NCBI RefSeq assembly: GCF_009912395.1
Contig: NZ_WNDO01000005.1
Coordinates: 124,001-188,000 of the forward strand
Length of the DNA: 64,000 nucleotides
Origin: Luteibacter sp.
Lineage (GTDB): Bacteria; Pseudomonadota; Gammaproteobacteria; Xanthomonadales; Rhodanobacteraceae
Direction: 5' to 3'
The position numbers and the translations under genes were made by a program. Below are positions 46,019-54,037 of this stretch, piece after piece (the first letter of the stretch is position 1; every line of letters begins with the position of its first letter). Below the pieces are notes generated by a model. The model searched no databases. It saw nothing but the letters and a program-made list of their open reading frames with translations, and had not been told where the DNA came from.

Positions 46019-47115
46019 CAGCCCTTGTTCCGCTTGAGCAGGAGCTGTCGCCACTCCACGATTTGTCCGAAGGTGATGGTGGTCGCGTCCTGTTTCCCGG
46101 TGTGGAATTCGCGATACCAGGCAGCGGTACGTTCGATGGTCTGCTCGACGTCCCATGCGGGATGCCAGCCAAGGTCATCTCGTGCCAGCGTGCTGTCCAG
46201 CGCCAGAAGGCGTGCCTCTTTCGCGGGATTGTCGAGATACTCCAGATCAGGACGGGACCACGTTTCGGCCAGGGATTCCAGTACGGCGCGGACTGTCAGT
46301 GCCCGCCCGTCGGCCGGCCCGAGGTTCCAACTGCGCGCGGTGGTGTCGGGCGAGTCGATAAGACGTGCCGCCAACATCATGTAACCCTGCACCAGGGCCA
46401 GTACATGCTGCCAGGGACGGGTAGCGTCGGGATACCTGAGGGTAAGGCTGGAGCCCTGCGTGACCGCCCGGACGAAGTCAGGTATCAGGCGGTCTTCAGA
46501 CCAGTCGCCGCCACCGATGATATTGCCACCACGTGCGGTAGCTACCGGCAAAGGGCGGTCGTCCGATGTCCTGAACGCATACTGGTAGCTCTGGATGACC
46601 ATCTCGGCCGCGGACTTGGACGCGCTGTACGGGTCCTTTCCGCCAAGGGGATCGTTTTCGCGATAAGGCCACGGCCATTCGCGGTTTTCGTAGACCTTGT
46701 CCGTCGTTACGCAAACGACTGCCCGCAGGCCAGGAACGTGCCTGCTGGCTTCGAGCACGTTGAGGGTGCCCATCACATTCGTATTGAATGTGTCAAAGGG
46801 TTCGCGATAGCTTTTGCGGACCAGTGGCTGGGCGGCCAGGTGAAGTACCACGTCGGGGCAGTAAGCCGACATGGCCTGTTCCAGCGCCTGACGGTCGCAA
46901 ATGTCGCCGAGGATAGAGCGCATGCGTCCGTCGAGGCGGAGTTCGTGCCAAAGGCTGGGAGATGTCTCCGGTGCGAGCGAAAAACCACATACGTCAGCGC
47001 CAATATCGAGAAGCCACGCGCAAGCCCATGAACCGGTGAATCCCGTATGGCCGGTGACGAATACCTTTCTGCCCCGCAGCTTTTCCTCGAACGCAAGAAG
47101 TTCGGTATGACGCAT
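46018..47115 (-). CDS. rfbG: CDP-glucose 4,6-dehydratase
   Basis: 365 residues. It converts CDP-glucose to CDP-4-dehydro-6-deoxyglucose with bound NAD. Seen: GRKVFVTGHTGFTGSWACAW, VLHLAAQPLVRKSYREP, CVTTDKVYENREWPWPYREN, the catalytic DPYSASKSAAEMV and ARGGNIIGGGDWSEDRLIPD, all typical of RfbG. The ATG at 47115 has GGGAAAG upstream. It is the first gene of the second half of the reverse arm, behind a 138-base gap with a candidate promoter. Confidence 0.93.
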   Translation of the reverse strand: MRHTELLAFEEKLRGRKVFVTGHTGFTGSWACAWLLDIGADVCGFSLAPETSPSLWHELRLDGRMRSILGDICDRQALEQAMSAYCPDVVLHLAAQPLVRKSYREPFDTFNTNVMGTLNVLEASRHVPGLRAVVCVTTDKVYENREWPWPYRENDPLGGKDPYSASKSAAEMVIQSYQYAFRTSDDRPLPVATARGGNIIGGGDWSEDRLIPDFVRAVTQGSSLTLRYPDATRPWQHVLALVQGYMMLAARLIDSPDTTARSWNLGPADGRALTVRAVLESLAETWSRPDLEYLDNPAKEARLLALDSTLARDDLGWHPAWDVEQTIERTAAWYREFHTGKQDATTITFGQIVEWRQLLLKRNKG

Positions 47116-47203
47116 GGTTCTTTCCCTGATCGGCCGGATTCGTTGGATGGCTAGCCCCCGTCGGCGACCCGTGAGCGGGCAGGGGAGCACCAGATATCCC
47201 GTA

Positions 47204-47209
47204 AGTATA
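47204..47209 (-). promoter_or_regulatory. Candidate -10 box for the rfbG half of the reverse arm
   Basis: TATACT on the minus strand, about 90 bases upstream of the rfbG ATG, in the longest gap within the reverse arm (138 bases). No clear -35 was recognised. Confidence 0.35.
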
Positions 47210-47253
47210 GCCTTACCATCCTGATCGGCTCACCCAGGGATGGGCTGGCTGAA

Positions 47254-49278
47254 TCATTCATAGGTCAGACCGATACCGCGGATATCCAGGGGTGGATGGG
47301 AGGTGGAGCCCGTGGCATCTCGTTCAGGACGGGACGCATCATCCGTTGGGGACAGCTCGACGGTCGTGATCTGGCTCCGATTCCATAGGGTTGCCGGAAT
47401 TCGGACGCTGACGGGCCCGTGCTGTTCAACCGCTTGTATACCCACATCCTGGCCATTGACTTTGACTGTGACTGGCACGTCTTTTGCGTGGGGGGTGGAT
47501 GCCACCTCGACCTGCAATACGACCGCATTCTGTGCGGAGCGCGACCGAAACTGAAGGTATACCGTCCCATCGACGTAAGCTGGCTGGGGGGACGACACCG
47601 GATCGGGTAATCCGAACGCTGCCAGTGTGCAGTCCTTTCGTAGAGCGGCGAGGGACTTGATGGCCCCTTCCAGTTCTGCAATGGGCGTCGTCGCGGTGAT
47701 ATGGCAGTACATGGTGGAAGAGAACCTGCGCGTGGCCATGATGTTGCCGGCGCTGCCCACCTCCCAGACATCCACACGATCGCCTGCCGCCCGTATTGCG
47801 TGCTCATTGAATGCGTGTCTATACCCGAAAACGTAGGCCCACTGGGATGGGACCTGGAACTCGGATCCGGAGCGGTAGGCCCAGGTAGCCAGCGCTACCG
47901 TGGCAGGCCAATTCTCAACCGCGGACTGGTTGATGAGTGCCATGCGACCCGTATAGGGCAGCTGCGTGGATGGGGTCTGGTCGAAGGCGTTCGACTCACT
48001 GTTGATCGGCTCCCTGGGCATCAGGGTGGCGACGACGATGACCATCAGCCAGGCTAGCGAGGGGGGGAGCGGCCCGGTCAATACGGGGCCTGTCAGCATG
48101 GCCAATGCCGAGACGGTGGTCGCCGCCATGACAAAAATGATGCCGTACACGAAGTAGGAGTTGAATTCGAACAGTTGCCCGGTGATTCGACTAGACCACA
48201 CGCAAGAGAGCGCTACAGCCAGCAGGCAGAAACCGACCGTCATCCGCAGTGCCTGAGCGCCGCGGTCACCGGGGTGGCGGCGTGCCACGATGGTGGTGAT
48301 GGCGAACGCGCCGATGCAGGCGAGCACCATGGCCAGCACGCGACGGGTCAGGAGTCCGATGTGCGGCAGGCCGCTTATGCCCTCCGGATGGTGATCGAAA
48401 ATGAACAGCGATGCGATGGCGTTGATGGCTTGAGCCCAGCTCGGGCGCTCTCCGCCGCCACGTTTTACATAGTCCAGGATTCGGGCGGCGTTGCAGTCGG
48501 GGCATCGCCCCAGGTCGATGACGATAGGTAACAGGAAGATCGCCATAATGAGGAGCGAGACAAGTAGCGGCTTGATGGCCTTACGCAGGATGGCGGAAGG
48601 AGATGAGCCTTCGCGACGGCATGCTTGTGCGTAGAAGGCTACCGCCACGAGCAACGGGGGGATTGACATGAGCGGTTGCGCGACATGCCCATGGCAAAGG
48701 ATGCATACCATCAGGACCGACAATGGAAGCATGTTCAGCCTGCCGCAGGCTAGGAAGCTGCAGGCGACAAGAAGGAGGATATATGGCCCAAGCAGCACAT
48801 GGGGCATCCACACGCTGGCAATGGCGTTGCCGGCGTACGTCAGGACGATGGTGGCGACGATGATCAGCAGAGGCAGCACCACGGCGCGTCGCGTCGTGGT
48901 AGCAAGAAGACTGATGGCGCCAGCGATGAGGCCTGACTGGAGAAGAATGCCGGCCAAGATATCGGCCTGGTGCGCAGACGCGACAAGATGGGCCACGTCG
49001 TGGAATAACCACTGTCCGCCTGCGTACCAATAGAAAAAAAACGGTCCGGGATGATTGAAGCCCCAGCGCGAATAATTTCCATACAGGTCTGAAAAAGACC
49101 TCGCATCGATGATGTTGAGCGCATTGGCGCCGATGTCACCGACTTCCATGATCGGCGGACCGAAAAGGAAGGTCGCATGTTGCGTGATGACAAAGGCCGC
49201 GATAAGCGCGGTTACGAAAGCGAAAATGCCCCAGGAGAACCGGCTGGGATGCTGGATGGTCATGGTATCGATACCCAT
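47254..49278 (-). CDS. Predicted GT-C membrane glycosyltransferase (GT-C3)
   Basis: About 674 residues from the ATG at 49278; an ATG five codons later is equally possible, as neither has a strong ribosome site. The first membrane helix is followed by GPPIMEVGDIGANALNIID and RWGFNHPGPFFFYWYAGGQW, with an acidic residue in the first periplasmic loop as in GT-C enzymes. About ten further helices run to residue 450. The last 220 residues are soluble and beta-rich, ending DIRGIGLTY. It follows gtrA by 17 bases and closes the DprE-type cassette, so a transferase using polyprenyl-phosphate pentose is a reasonable guess. The coding strand has an eight-T run (plus strand 49034-49041) in the Phe-Phe-Phe codons. 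Confidence 0.6.
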   Translation of the reverse strand: MGIDTMTIQHPSRFSWGIFAFVTALIAAFVITQHATFLFGPPIMEVGDIGANALNIIDARSFSDLYGNYSRWGFNHPGPFFFYWYAGGQWLFHDVAHLVASAHQADILAGILLQSGLIAGAISLLATTTRRAVVLPLLIIVATIVLTYAGNAIASVWMPHVLLGPYILLLVACSFLACGRLNMLPLSVLMVCILCHGHVAQPLMSIPPLLVAVAFYAQACRREGSSPSAILRKAIKPLLVSLLIMAIFLLPIVIDLGRCPDCNAARILDYVKRGGGERPSWAQAINAIASLFIFDHHPEGISGLPHIGLLTRRVLAMVLACIGAFAITTIVARRHPGDRGAQALRMTVGFCLLAVALSCVWSSRITGQLFEFNSYFVYGIIFVMAATTVSALAMLTGPVLTGPLPPSLAWLMVIVVATLMPREPINSESNAFDQTPSTQLPYTGRMALINQSAVENWPATVALATWAYRSGSEFQVPSQWAYVFGYRHAFNEHAIRAAGDRVDVWEVGSAGNIMATRRFSSTMYCHITATTPIAELEGAIKSLAALRKDCTLAAFGLPDPVSSPQPAYVDGTVYLQFRSRSAQNAVVLQVEVASTPHAKDVPVTVKVNGQDVGIQAVEQHGPVSVRIPATLWNRSQITTVELSPTDDASRPERDATGSTSHPPLDIRGIGLTYE

Positions 49279-49295
49279 ACAGGGAGAGGTGGTCC

Positions 49296-49703
49296 TCAGC
49301 GAAAGGAAAGGTGTTTGTGGCCGAGGTAGCTGGTCACGACCGGGACAGCCACGCCGACCGCATGGGCGCAAAGCTCGGGGTACCAGGACCATCCGATCAA
49401 TGGCAGGAACCAACGGGCCAGAAGCAAGCTTATTGCCAATGTCTGGATGACGGCGAACAGATTCACCACTACGAACCAGACGGCCTGGCGGCCTACGGAG
49501 TGCGCACTCGCCTGGAATACAAGGCGGCGATTGAGGTAGAAGGCGGTGATCATGCCCAGGCAGTACGCGACGACGATCGCGGGCGCATAGGCCATCATCT
49601 GGCTTAGCGCGATGCGAGAGCCGAAGTTGACCACTGCGGCAAAACCACCAACCGCCAGGAATTTCAGAAAGCGTATATGAGCAGGAGACAGGGCGCGGAT
49701 CAT
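49296..49703 (-). CDS. GtrA-family membrane protein
   Basis: 135 residues, four membrane helices: [60 protein letters not shown] and [20 protein letters not shown]. The NRRLVF and HKHLSF ends of helices 2 and 4 are the family hallmark. GtrA proteins are linked to movement of polyprenyl-phosphate sugars across the inner membrane; a GtrA homologue (Rv3789) also accompanies dprE1/dprE2 in mycobacteria. Its ATG overlaps the flavoprotein stop by four bases. Confidence 0.88.
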   Translation of the reverse strand: MIRALSPAHIRFLKFLAVGGFAAVVNFGSRIALSQMMAYAPAIVVAYCLGMITAFYLNRRLVFQASAHSVGRQAVWFVVVNLFAVIQTLAISLLLARWFLPLIGWSWYPELCAHAVGVAVPVVTSYLGHKHLSFR

Positions 49704-51028
49704 GCCGATCCTGCGCCCTGATCCACCTGAACAGGGGACGCCACGGCCTCCCGGGCCATCATCCGGCCGAAATCGATGCTTTCGGAGATGCCTCGATCCT
49801 CGGGGTAATAGTGCGACGTGTCCGCGGCCCAGAGTCCCTGAACGGGTAACTTTCGGAACGGAATGTCATCCAGGTACCCCGGCGGACAGATCGGCTGGGC
49901 ATAGCGATATCGGCTGGCGCGAATGTCGATGAAGTCGGCATCCGTCAGCCCCGGATTGATGGTCTTGAGATAACGTTTCACCTTCGCGGTGAAGACCTCA
50001 TCGGCATCGCCATACTTCGGGTGCTCACCCGGCATGTAGAAGGGAACATAGATGATGTGCGCATCGAGCGGACGAAGATTGGTGTACTCGACCAATCCTG
50101 GGATATCCATGTCTTCGTCGTTGACGTTCAACCAGAAGTTTTCCGTCACGGCTTTCTTCAACTTGGCGATGACGCATACGACAGCGATGTTCTTTAGGCG
50201 GGAATATTGTTCCAGGATATCCGGCGGCAGGTCGGGCATCAGCCGGGGAACCAGGGGTAGCGGTGTCGTGCTGATCACTTTCTCGAACGACTCAAGCCCC
50301 TGCGCGGTTTCGACGCCCATGACGGCGCCGTCGTTCATGACGACTTTCTTAACCGGGCTGGATAGCCGGAACTCTCCTCCGTGGGCCTCGATCCAGGATT
50401 GCATGGTCTTGAGGAGCGTTTCGGATCCTCCGTCGAGATAACCGAGTTTTTCGCGGAAGATGTCGTATCGCGAGTTGCCTATACGACGGATTCGACTCCA
50501 TATCCAGGCAGCGGAAAGGTTGTCGCTGTAGTCGTAGAATTTGTAGTCGAAAAGGCGCCGCCAGAGGACGTTCCATGCCTCCTCGCCGACCCAGCGGCGG
50601 ATCCATCCTGTCGCTTCGACATGATCCAGGGGCCGCCAATCCTTGCGCTTGGTCGAAAAAAACGCGTGCAGGCCGTAGCGAATCTTGGCGATCAGGCCAA
50701 GACCCTTGAAGCGCAGCAGGGCCATGGGGTTTCCCCAGGGCTGCAGGCGCTTTTGATACCAATAACCCATCCGAGTTTCCGTCCATCGCATACGGTCCGA
50801 AAGACCCAGCTCGGACAGGACATCCAGGAACCCTCGATCCGAAGTGCAATGGAAATGGTAGTAGCGCTCGATCTGAAGGCCCGAGAAATCGAACGTGGCG
50901 GTCATCCCACCGACACGGTCGTCAGCCTCGAATACCACCGGTTGGTGTCCGTCGCGGACCAGCTGGTAGGCGACGGCCAAGCCCATCGGGCCCGCTCCGA
51001 TGACGGCAATGCGTTGTGGCTTGTTCAT
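49700..51028 (-). CDS. UDP-galactopyranose-mutase-like flavoprotein 2
   Basis: 442 residues. FAD motif [20 protein letters not shown], then [35 protein letters not shown], and the C-terminal [20 protein letters not shown]. Blocks such as the ring of aromatic residues after the FAD motif, [16 protein letters not shown] and the PEDRG end are shared with the flavoprotein at 40959, so the two are paralogues. GGAAAA lies seven bases before the ATG at 51028. Probable role: oxidoreduction or ring isomerisation of a sugar intermediate; substrate unknown. Confidence 0.7.
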   Translation of the reverse strand: MNKPQRIAVIGAGPMGLAVAYQLVRDGHQPVVFEADDRVGGMTATFDFSGLQIERYYHFHCTSDRGFLDVLSELGLSDRMRWTETRMGYWYQKRLQPWGNPMALLRFKGLGLIAKIRYGLHAFFSTKRKDWRPLDHVEATGWIRRWVGEEAWNVLWRRLFDYKFYDYSDNLSAAWIWSRIRRIGNSRYDIFREKLGYLDGGSETLLKTMQSWIEAHGGEFRLSSPVKKVVMNDGAVMGVETAQGLESFEKVISTTPLPLVPRLMPDLPPDILEQYSRLKNIAVVCVIAKLKKAVTENFWLNVNDEDMDIPGLVEYTNLRPLDAHIIYVPFYMPGEHPKYGDADEVFTAKVKRYLKTINPGLTDADFIDIRASRYRYAQPICPPGYLDDIPFRKLPVQGLWAADTSHYYPEDRGISESIDFGRMMAREAVASPVQVDQGAGSA

Positions 51029-51042
51029 TTGATTTTCCGATA

Positions 51043-51987
51043 TCAGCGCTTGAGGACGATGGCCGAATAGCGCGGATCGCAATAGCTCTCACGCACGGCC
51101 TCGGCAAAGGACGTCTGGGTTACGCCGAAGATTTGCGCTGTATCGACGCCTTTGAAGTCATCCCCTGCGCTGAGTGCTTTCAATTGATCGGCGGTGAAGG
51201 GGGGTTTTCCGCTAAACAATGCATATACCTTGAGGAGAAATGCGAAAAGCCCGTAGGGAATATGTACGATGGCGGTACGGAGCCCCTTCGCTTTCTTGAT
51301 TGTCCGGATAATGTCGACATAGTCGATTCGGGTATCACCCACGACGTCGTAGATCTCGCCATTGCGCTCGCGAAGAATGCAATCGACGATGCAGCGGCAA
51401 AAATCGCGCTCATACAAGGGCTGCCGCATGTAGCGGCCGTCACCGGGTATGGGGAATACGGGGGTTCGGGCCATGAATCGCGATAGCCAGCCAAAATGCT
51501 TCGGATCGAACCAGCCGAACATCAGCGTGGGGCGCAGCACGCAGTGCCGCATACCCGAGGAAACGACGAGTTCCTCTTGCGCCCGCTTGGTCTCAGTGTA
51601 GTCGTCCACCGCCACGGAGATCACCACCGACGAGCTGATATGGACGATGTAAGGCGTTCCGTGCCGTTGGGCTGCCGCCAGTACCAGGCGCGTAGCATCA
51701 ATATTATTGCGTATGAATACATCACGAAATTTGCTGGTGATCTGGGCATGCAATTGGACTAGGCAATCCGCACCCTCGAAGGCTTGTTCCCAGTCGCCGG
51801 GCACGGCCAGATCGGCCTGGATGACTTCGACGTCCGGATGGAGCTGTCGAAGGATGCCCAGGTTGTATTCGTGCTTGTCGATCGCGACGATTCGAACGAA
51901 TCCATGACTCTTCAGTTCGACGATAAGATTCTGTCCGACCAGTCCGGCGGCACCCGTAATGACGATCTTGCTGTGTTCGCTAGGCAT
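51043..51987 (-). CDS. NAD-dependent epimerase/dehydratase of the DprE cassette
   Basis: 314 residues, extended SDR. Seen: [20 protein letters not shown], a Tyr-x-x-x-Lys in [26 protein letters not shown] and [16 protein letters not shown]. Its ATG follows the SDR stop by two bases without a ribosome site of its own, so it depends on coupling. It is not needed in the known PRPP-to-arabinofuranose route, so it may act on a further modification of the sugar. The substrate cannot be predicted. Confidence 0.75.
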   Translation of the reverse strand: MPSEHSKIVITGAAGLVGQNLIVELKSHGFVRIVAIDKHEYNLGILRQLHPDVEVIQADLAVPGDWEQAFEGADCLVQLHAQITSKFRDVFIRNNIDATRLVLAAAQRHGTPYIVHISSSVVISVAVDDYTETKRAQEELVVSSGMRHCVLRPTLMFGWFDPKHFGWLSRFMARTPVFPIPGDGRYMRQPLYERDFCRCIVDCILRERNGEIYDVVGDTRIDYVDIIRTIKKAKGLRTAIVHIPYGLFAFLLKVYALFSGKPPFTADQLKALSAGDDFKGVDTAQIFGVTQTSFAEAVRESYCDPRYSAIVLKR

Positions 51988-51989
51988 GG

Positions 51990-52727
51990 TCAGAGACGGA
52001 GACGTTTGAAGATGGATTCGGGAATACTGCGAATGATGATCATGATGCCTTGCCAGAACCATGGCAGGTAAACGCTCGACAGCCTCTTATCCAGGGCGTT
52101 GACAATGCCACTAGCGACCGCGGATGGCTTCGCCCATAGCGCACCTTTCTTGAAGTCCCTGGTCATGGGTGTATCCACGAAGCCGGGTTTGATTGTCAGG
52201 ACATTTACGCCGTGATGCGAGAGCCGCTGCCGTAGGCCACTCAGGAACGTGGTGACGGCAGCCTTCGCCGAACCATATAGATAGTTATTGGCTCGCCCAC
52301 GGTCTCCAGCCACGGAGGATATGACGGCGATGCTGCCTTTCCCGGCCTGCTCCATGCGTTGGGCGGCGAGGGTCAACAATGCGATGGTCGAGGTCGCGTT
52401 CGTAGCGAACTCCCGAAGGGCGATGTCGACGGCTATCTCGCACTGGTGCTGGTCCGGTAGCGTGCCATGAGCGATCAGCAGGACGTCGATACCTCCGAGT
52501 TCGTTCCAGGCGCGGTCTAACATCGATGCGTGCTCCTGGATCTCGTTGACGTCCAGGCTTGCGTGACCGACAGCGACTGCACCGCGGACACCAAGGTCGT
52601 CCGCCATGGCCTGGAGCTTGCTGGAAGAGCGTCCCCACAGGAACAGCCGCGCCCCCCGCTTCGCGTAAATGCGGGCGACAGCTTCTGCGATAGCCGATGT
52701 CGCGCCGATGATGAGCACTCGTTGCAT
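51990..52727 (-). CDS. dprE2: DprE2-like short-chain dehydrogenase
   Basis: 245 residues, classical SDR. Seen: VLIIGATSAIAEAVARIYAK, LLIAHGTLPDQ, AVISSVAGDRGRANNYLYGS with YxxxK completed by AKAAV, then TIKPGFVDTPMT and the tail VYLPWFWQGIMIIIRSIPES, a membrane-associating helix as in DprE2. It should reduce the 2-keto lipid-linked pentofuranose produced by DprE1, giving polyprenyl-phosphoryl-arabinose. The assignment rests on these motifs plus its position directly after the DprE1 homologue, with two bases between stop and ATG. Confidence 0.85.
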   Translation of the reverse strand: MQRVLIIGATSAIAEAVARIYAKRGARLFLWGRSSSKLQAMADDLGVRGAVAVGHASLDVNEIQEHASMLDRAWNELGGIDVLLIAHGTLPDQHQCEIAVDIALREFATNATSTIALLTLAAQRMEQAGKGSIAVISSVAGDRGRANNYLYGSAKAAVTTFLSGLRQRLSHHGVNVLTIKPGFVDTPMTRDFKKGALWAKPSAVASGIVNALDKRLSSVYLPWFWQGIMIIIRSIPESIFKRLRL

Positions 52728-52729
52728 GG

Positions 52730-54037
52730 TTACTCCGTGACCCTGCGCCAGAAGCTTGACGACAAACCGGGGTCGATGAATCGGGAGAATGCCTCCCACG
52801 ATGGATAATATTTGCGGAAGCTCGGGCCGCTCATCCGCGCATCTTTGGCGGGATATACGGCTCCACCCACGTCGGCGACGATGGCGTCGAGACGATCCAG
52901 CAATGGGAGCGTGCGCTGGTCCCCCAAGGGAAAGTCCAGCGCCAGTGTCGTGCCTTCGCGCGGAAAGGACAGCAGGCCGCAGGACGGCTTGGCGCCGAAT
53001 TGCTTGAGCACGGCAAGGAAGGAGCCGCCGCCTTCGTTACCTATGGTTCGCACCAGCTCTCTCATGGTGGTTTCCGCCGCCGTAGGCGGCACCACACACT
53101 GGTACTGGACGAAACCCTTCGGCCCGTAGATCCGATTCCAGTCGGAGATACCGTCGAGCGGGTAGAAAAATGGCTGGTAGTGGACCGTATCGTGGCGGAC
53201 GCTCTTGCGCTGACGATGATAGTAAAGCCAGTTGAAAATGCGCAGGCTGTACGGGTTGATCAGGGAAAGAGGCGGCGTTACGGGTACGCCGATGCGTTGC
53301 CGGGGAGGGCTTGCCGGTGCGTCCGACGGATTTGGCGCGTGGTTGGCCCGGCTGAACAGTCCACGACCCAGGGCATTTCCTTGTGCCGCGCAGTCGATCC
53401 AAGACACCGTGTATTCGTAGTCCTGATTCGATGCCTGGGACAACTCGAAGAACGTATCCAGGTTGGCGAACCGATGGCTCTCGGCAGACATCCATGGGCT
53501 GGCAATGCGGCGCAGGGCGATAGTGGCCCATGTGATCACGCCGGTCAGCCCTAGGCCGCCTATCGTGGCGGAGAACCAGTCGGACTGTTCGTCAGGAGAA
53601 CACCGGATGCGGCTTCCATCCGTGCGGAGGAGTTCAAAGGCCAGAACGTGATGGCCAAACGTCCCGGCGCGATGATGGTTCTTGCCATGCACATCGTTGG
53701 CGATGGCGCCTCCGACAGTAATGAAGCGTGTCCCTGGGGTGACCGGCAGAAACCAGCCCTGCGGAACGACAAGGTCCAGGATGTCGGAAAACAGGACACC
53801 GGCTTCGCAGGTCAGGATGCCTGTGGTGGGATCGAAGGCGATGAAGCGATCCAGTCCTCGTATGGCATACAGCGTGCCCCCGTCGTTCAGGCAACTATCG
53901 CCATAGCTTCTGGCGTTGCCGATCGGCAGCGCGAACCCGTGATCGGGTTGGGGAAGGGGTGCATGTCGATCGAGCAAGGTGACGACCTGCTCGGTCGTCA
54001 CGGGATAGCGCCCCCATGAGCGTCCCACCCGGCGCAT
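52730..54037 (-). CDS. dprE1: DprE1-like FAD-dependent polyprenylphosphoryl-ribose 2'-oxidase
   Basis: 435 residues. The VAO-type FAD domain has GNARSYGDSCLNDGG, PGTRFITVGGAIANDVHGKN followed by HHRAGTFGHH, and GGLGLTGVITWATI. The substrate domain has YPLDGISDWNRIYGPKGFVQ, SFLAVLKQFG, ALDFPLGD and VYPAKDARMSG. These blocks match mycobacterial DprE1 as I recall it; Lys398 fits the essential Lys418, while Ala366 stands where the mycobacterial enzyme has Cys387. It oxidises the 2'-OH of polyprenyl-phosphoryl-ribose at the inner membrane. The start shares one base with the UbiA stop. Confidence 0.88.
   Translation of the reverse strand: MRRVGRSWGRYPVTTEQVVTLLDRHAPLPQPDHGFALPIGNARSYGDSCLNDGGTLYAIRGLDRFIAFDPTTGILTCEAGVLFSDILDLVVPQGWFLPVTPGTRFITVGGAIANDVHGKNHHRAGTFGHHVLAFELLRTDGSRIRCSPDEQSDWFSATIGGLGLTGVITWATIALRRIASPWMSAESHRFANLDTFFELSQASNQDYEYTVSWIDCAAQGNALGRGLFSRANHAPNPSDAPASPPRQRIGVPVTPPLSLINPYSLRIFNWLYYHRQRKSVRHDTVHYQPFFYPLDGISDWNRIYGPKGFVQYQCVVPPTAAETTMRELVRTIGNEGGGSFLAVLKQFGAKPSCGLLSFPREGTTLALDFPLGDQRTLPLLDRLDAIVADVGGAVYPAKDARMSGPSFRKYYPSWEAFSRFIDPGLSSSFWRRVTE

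Noticed and set aside
48061-48067. Second seven-G run as evidence of phase variation in GT-C3
   Set aside because: The frame is intact, and runs of this length are common at this GC content; without length variation data it carries no weight.
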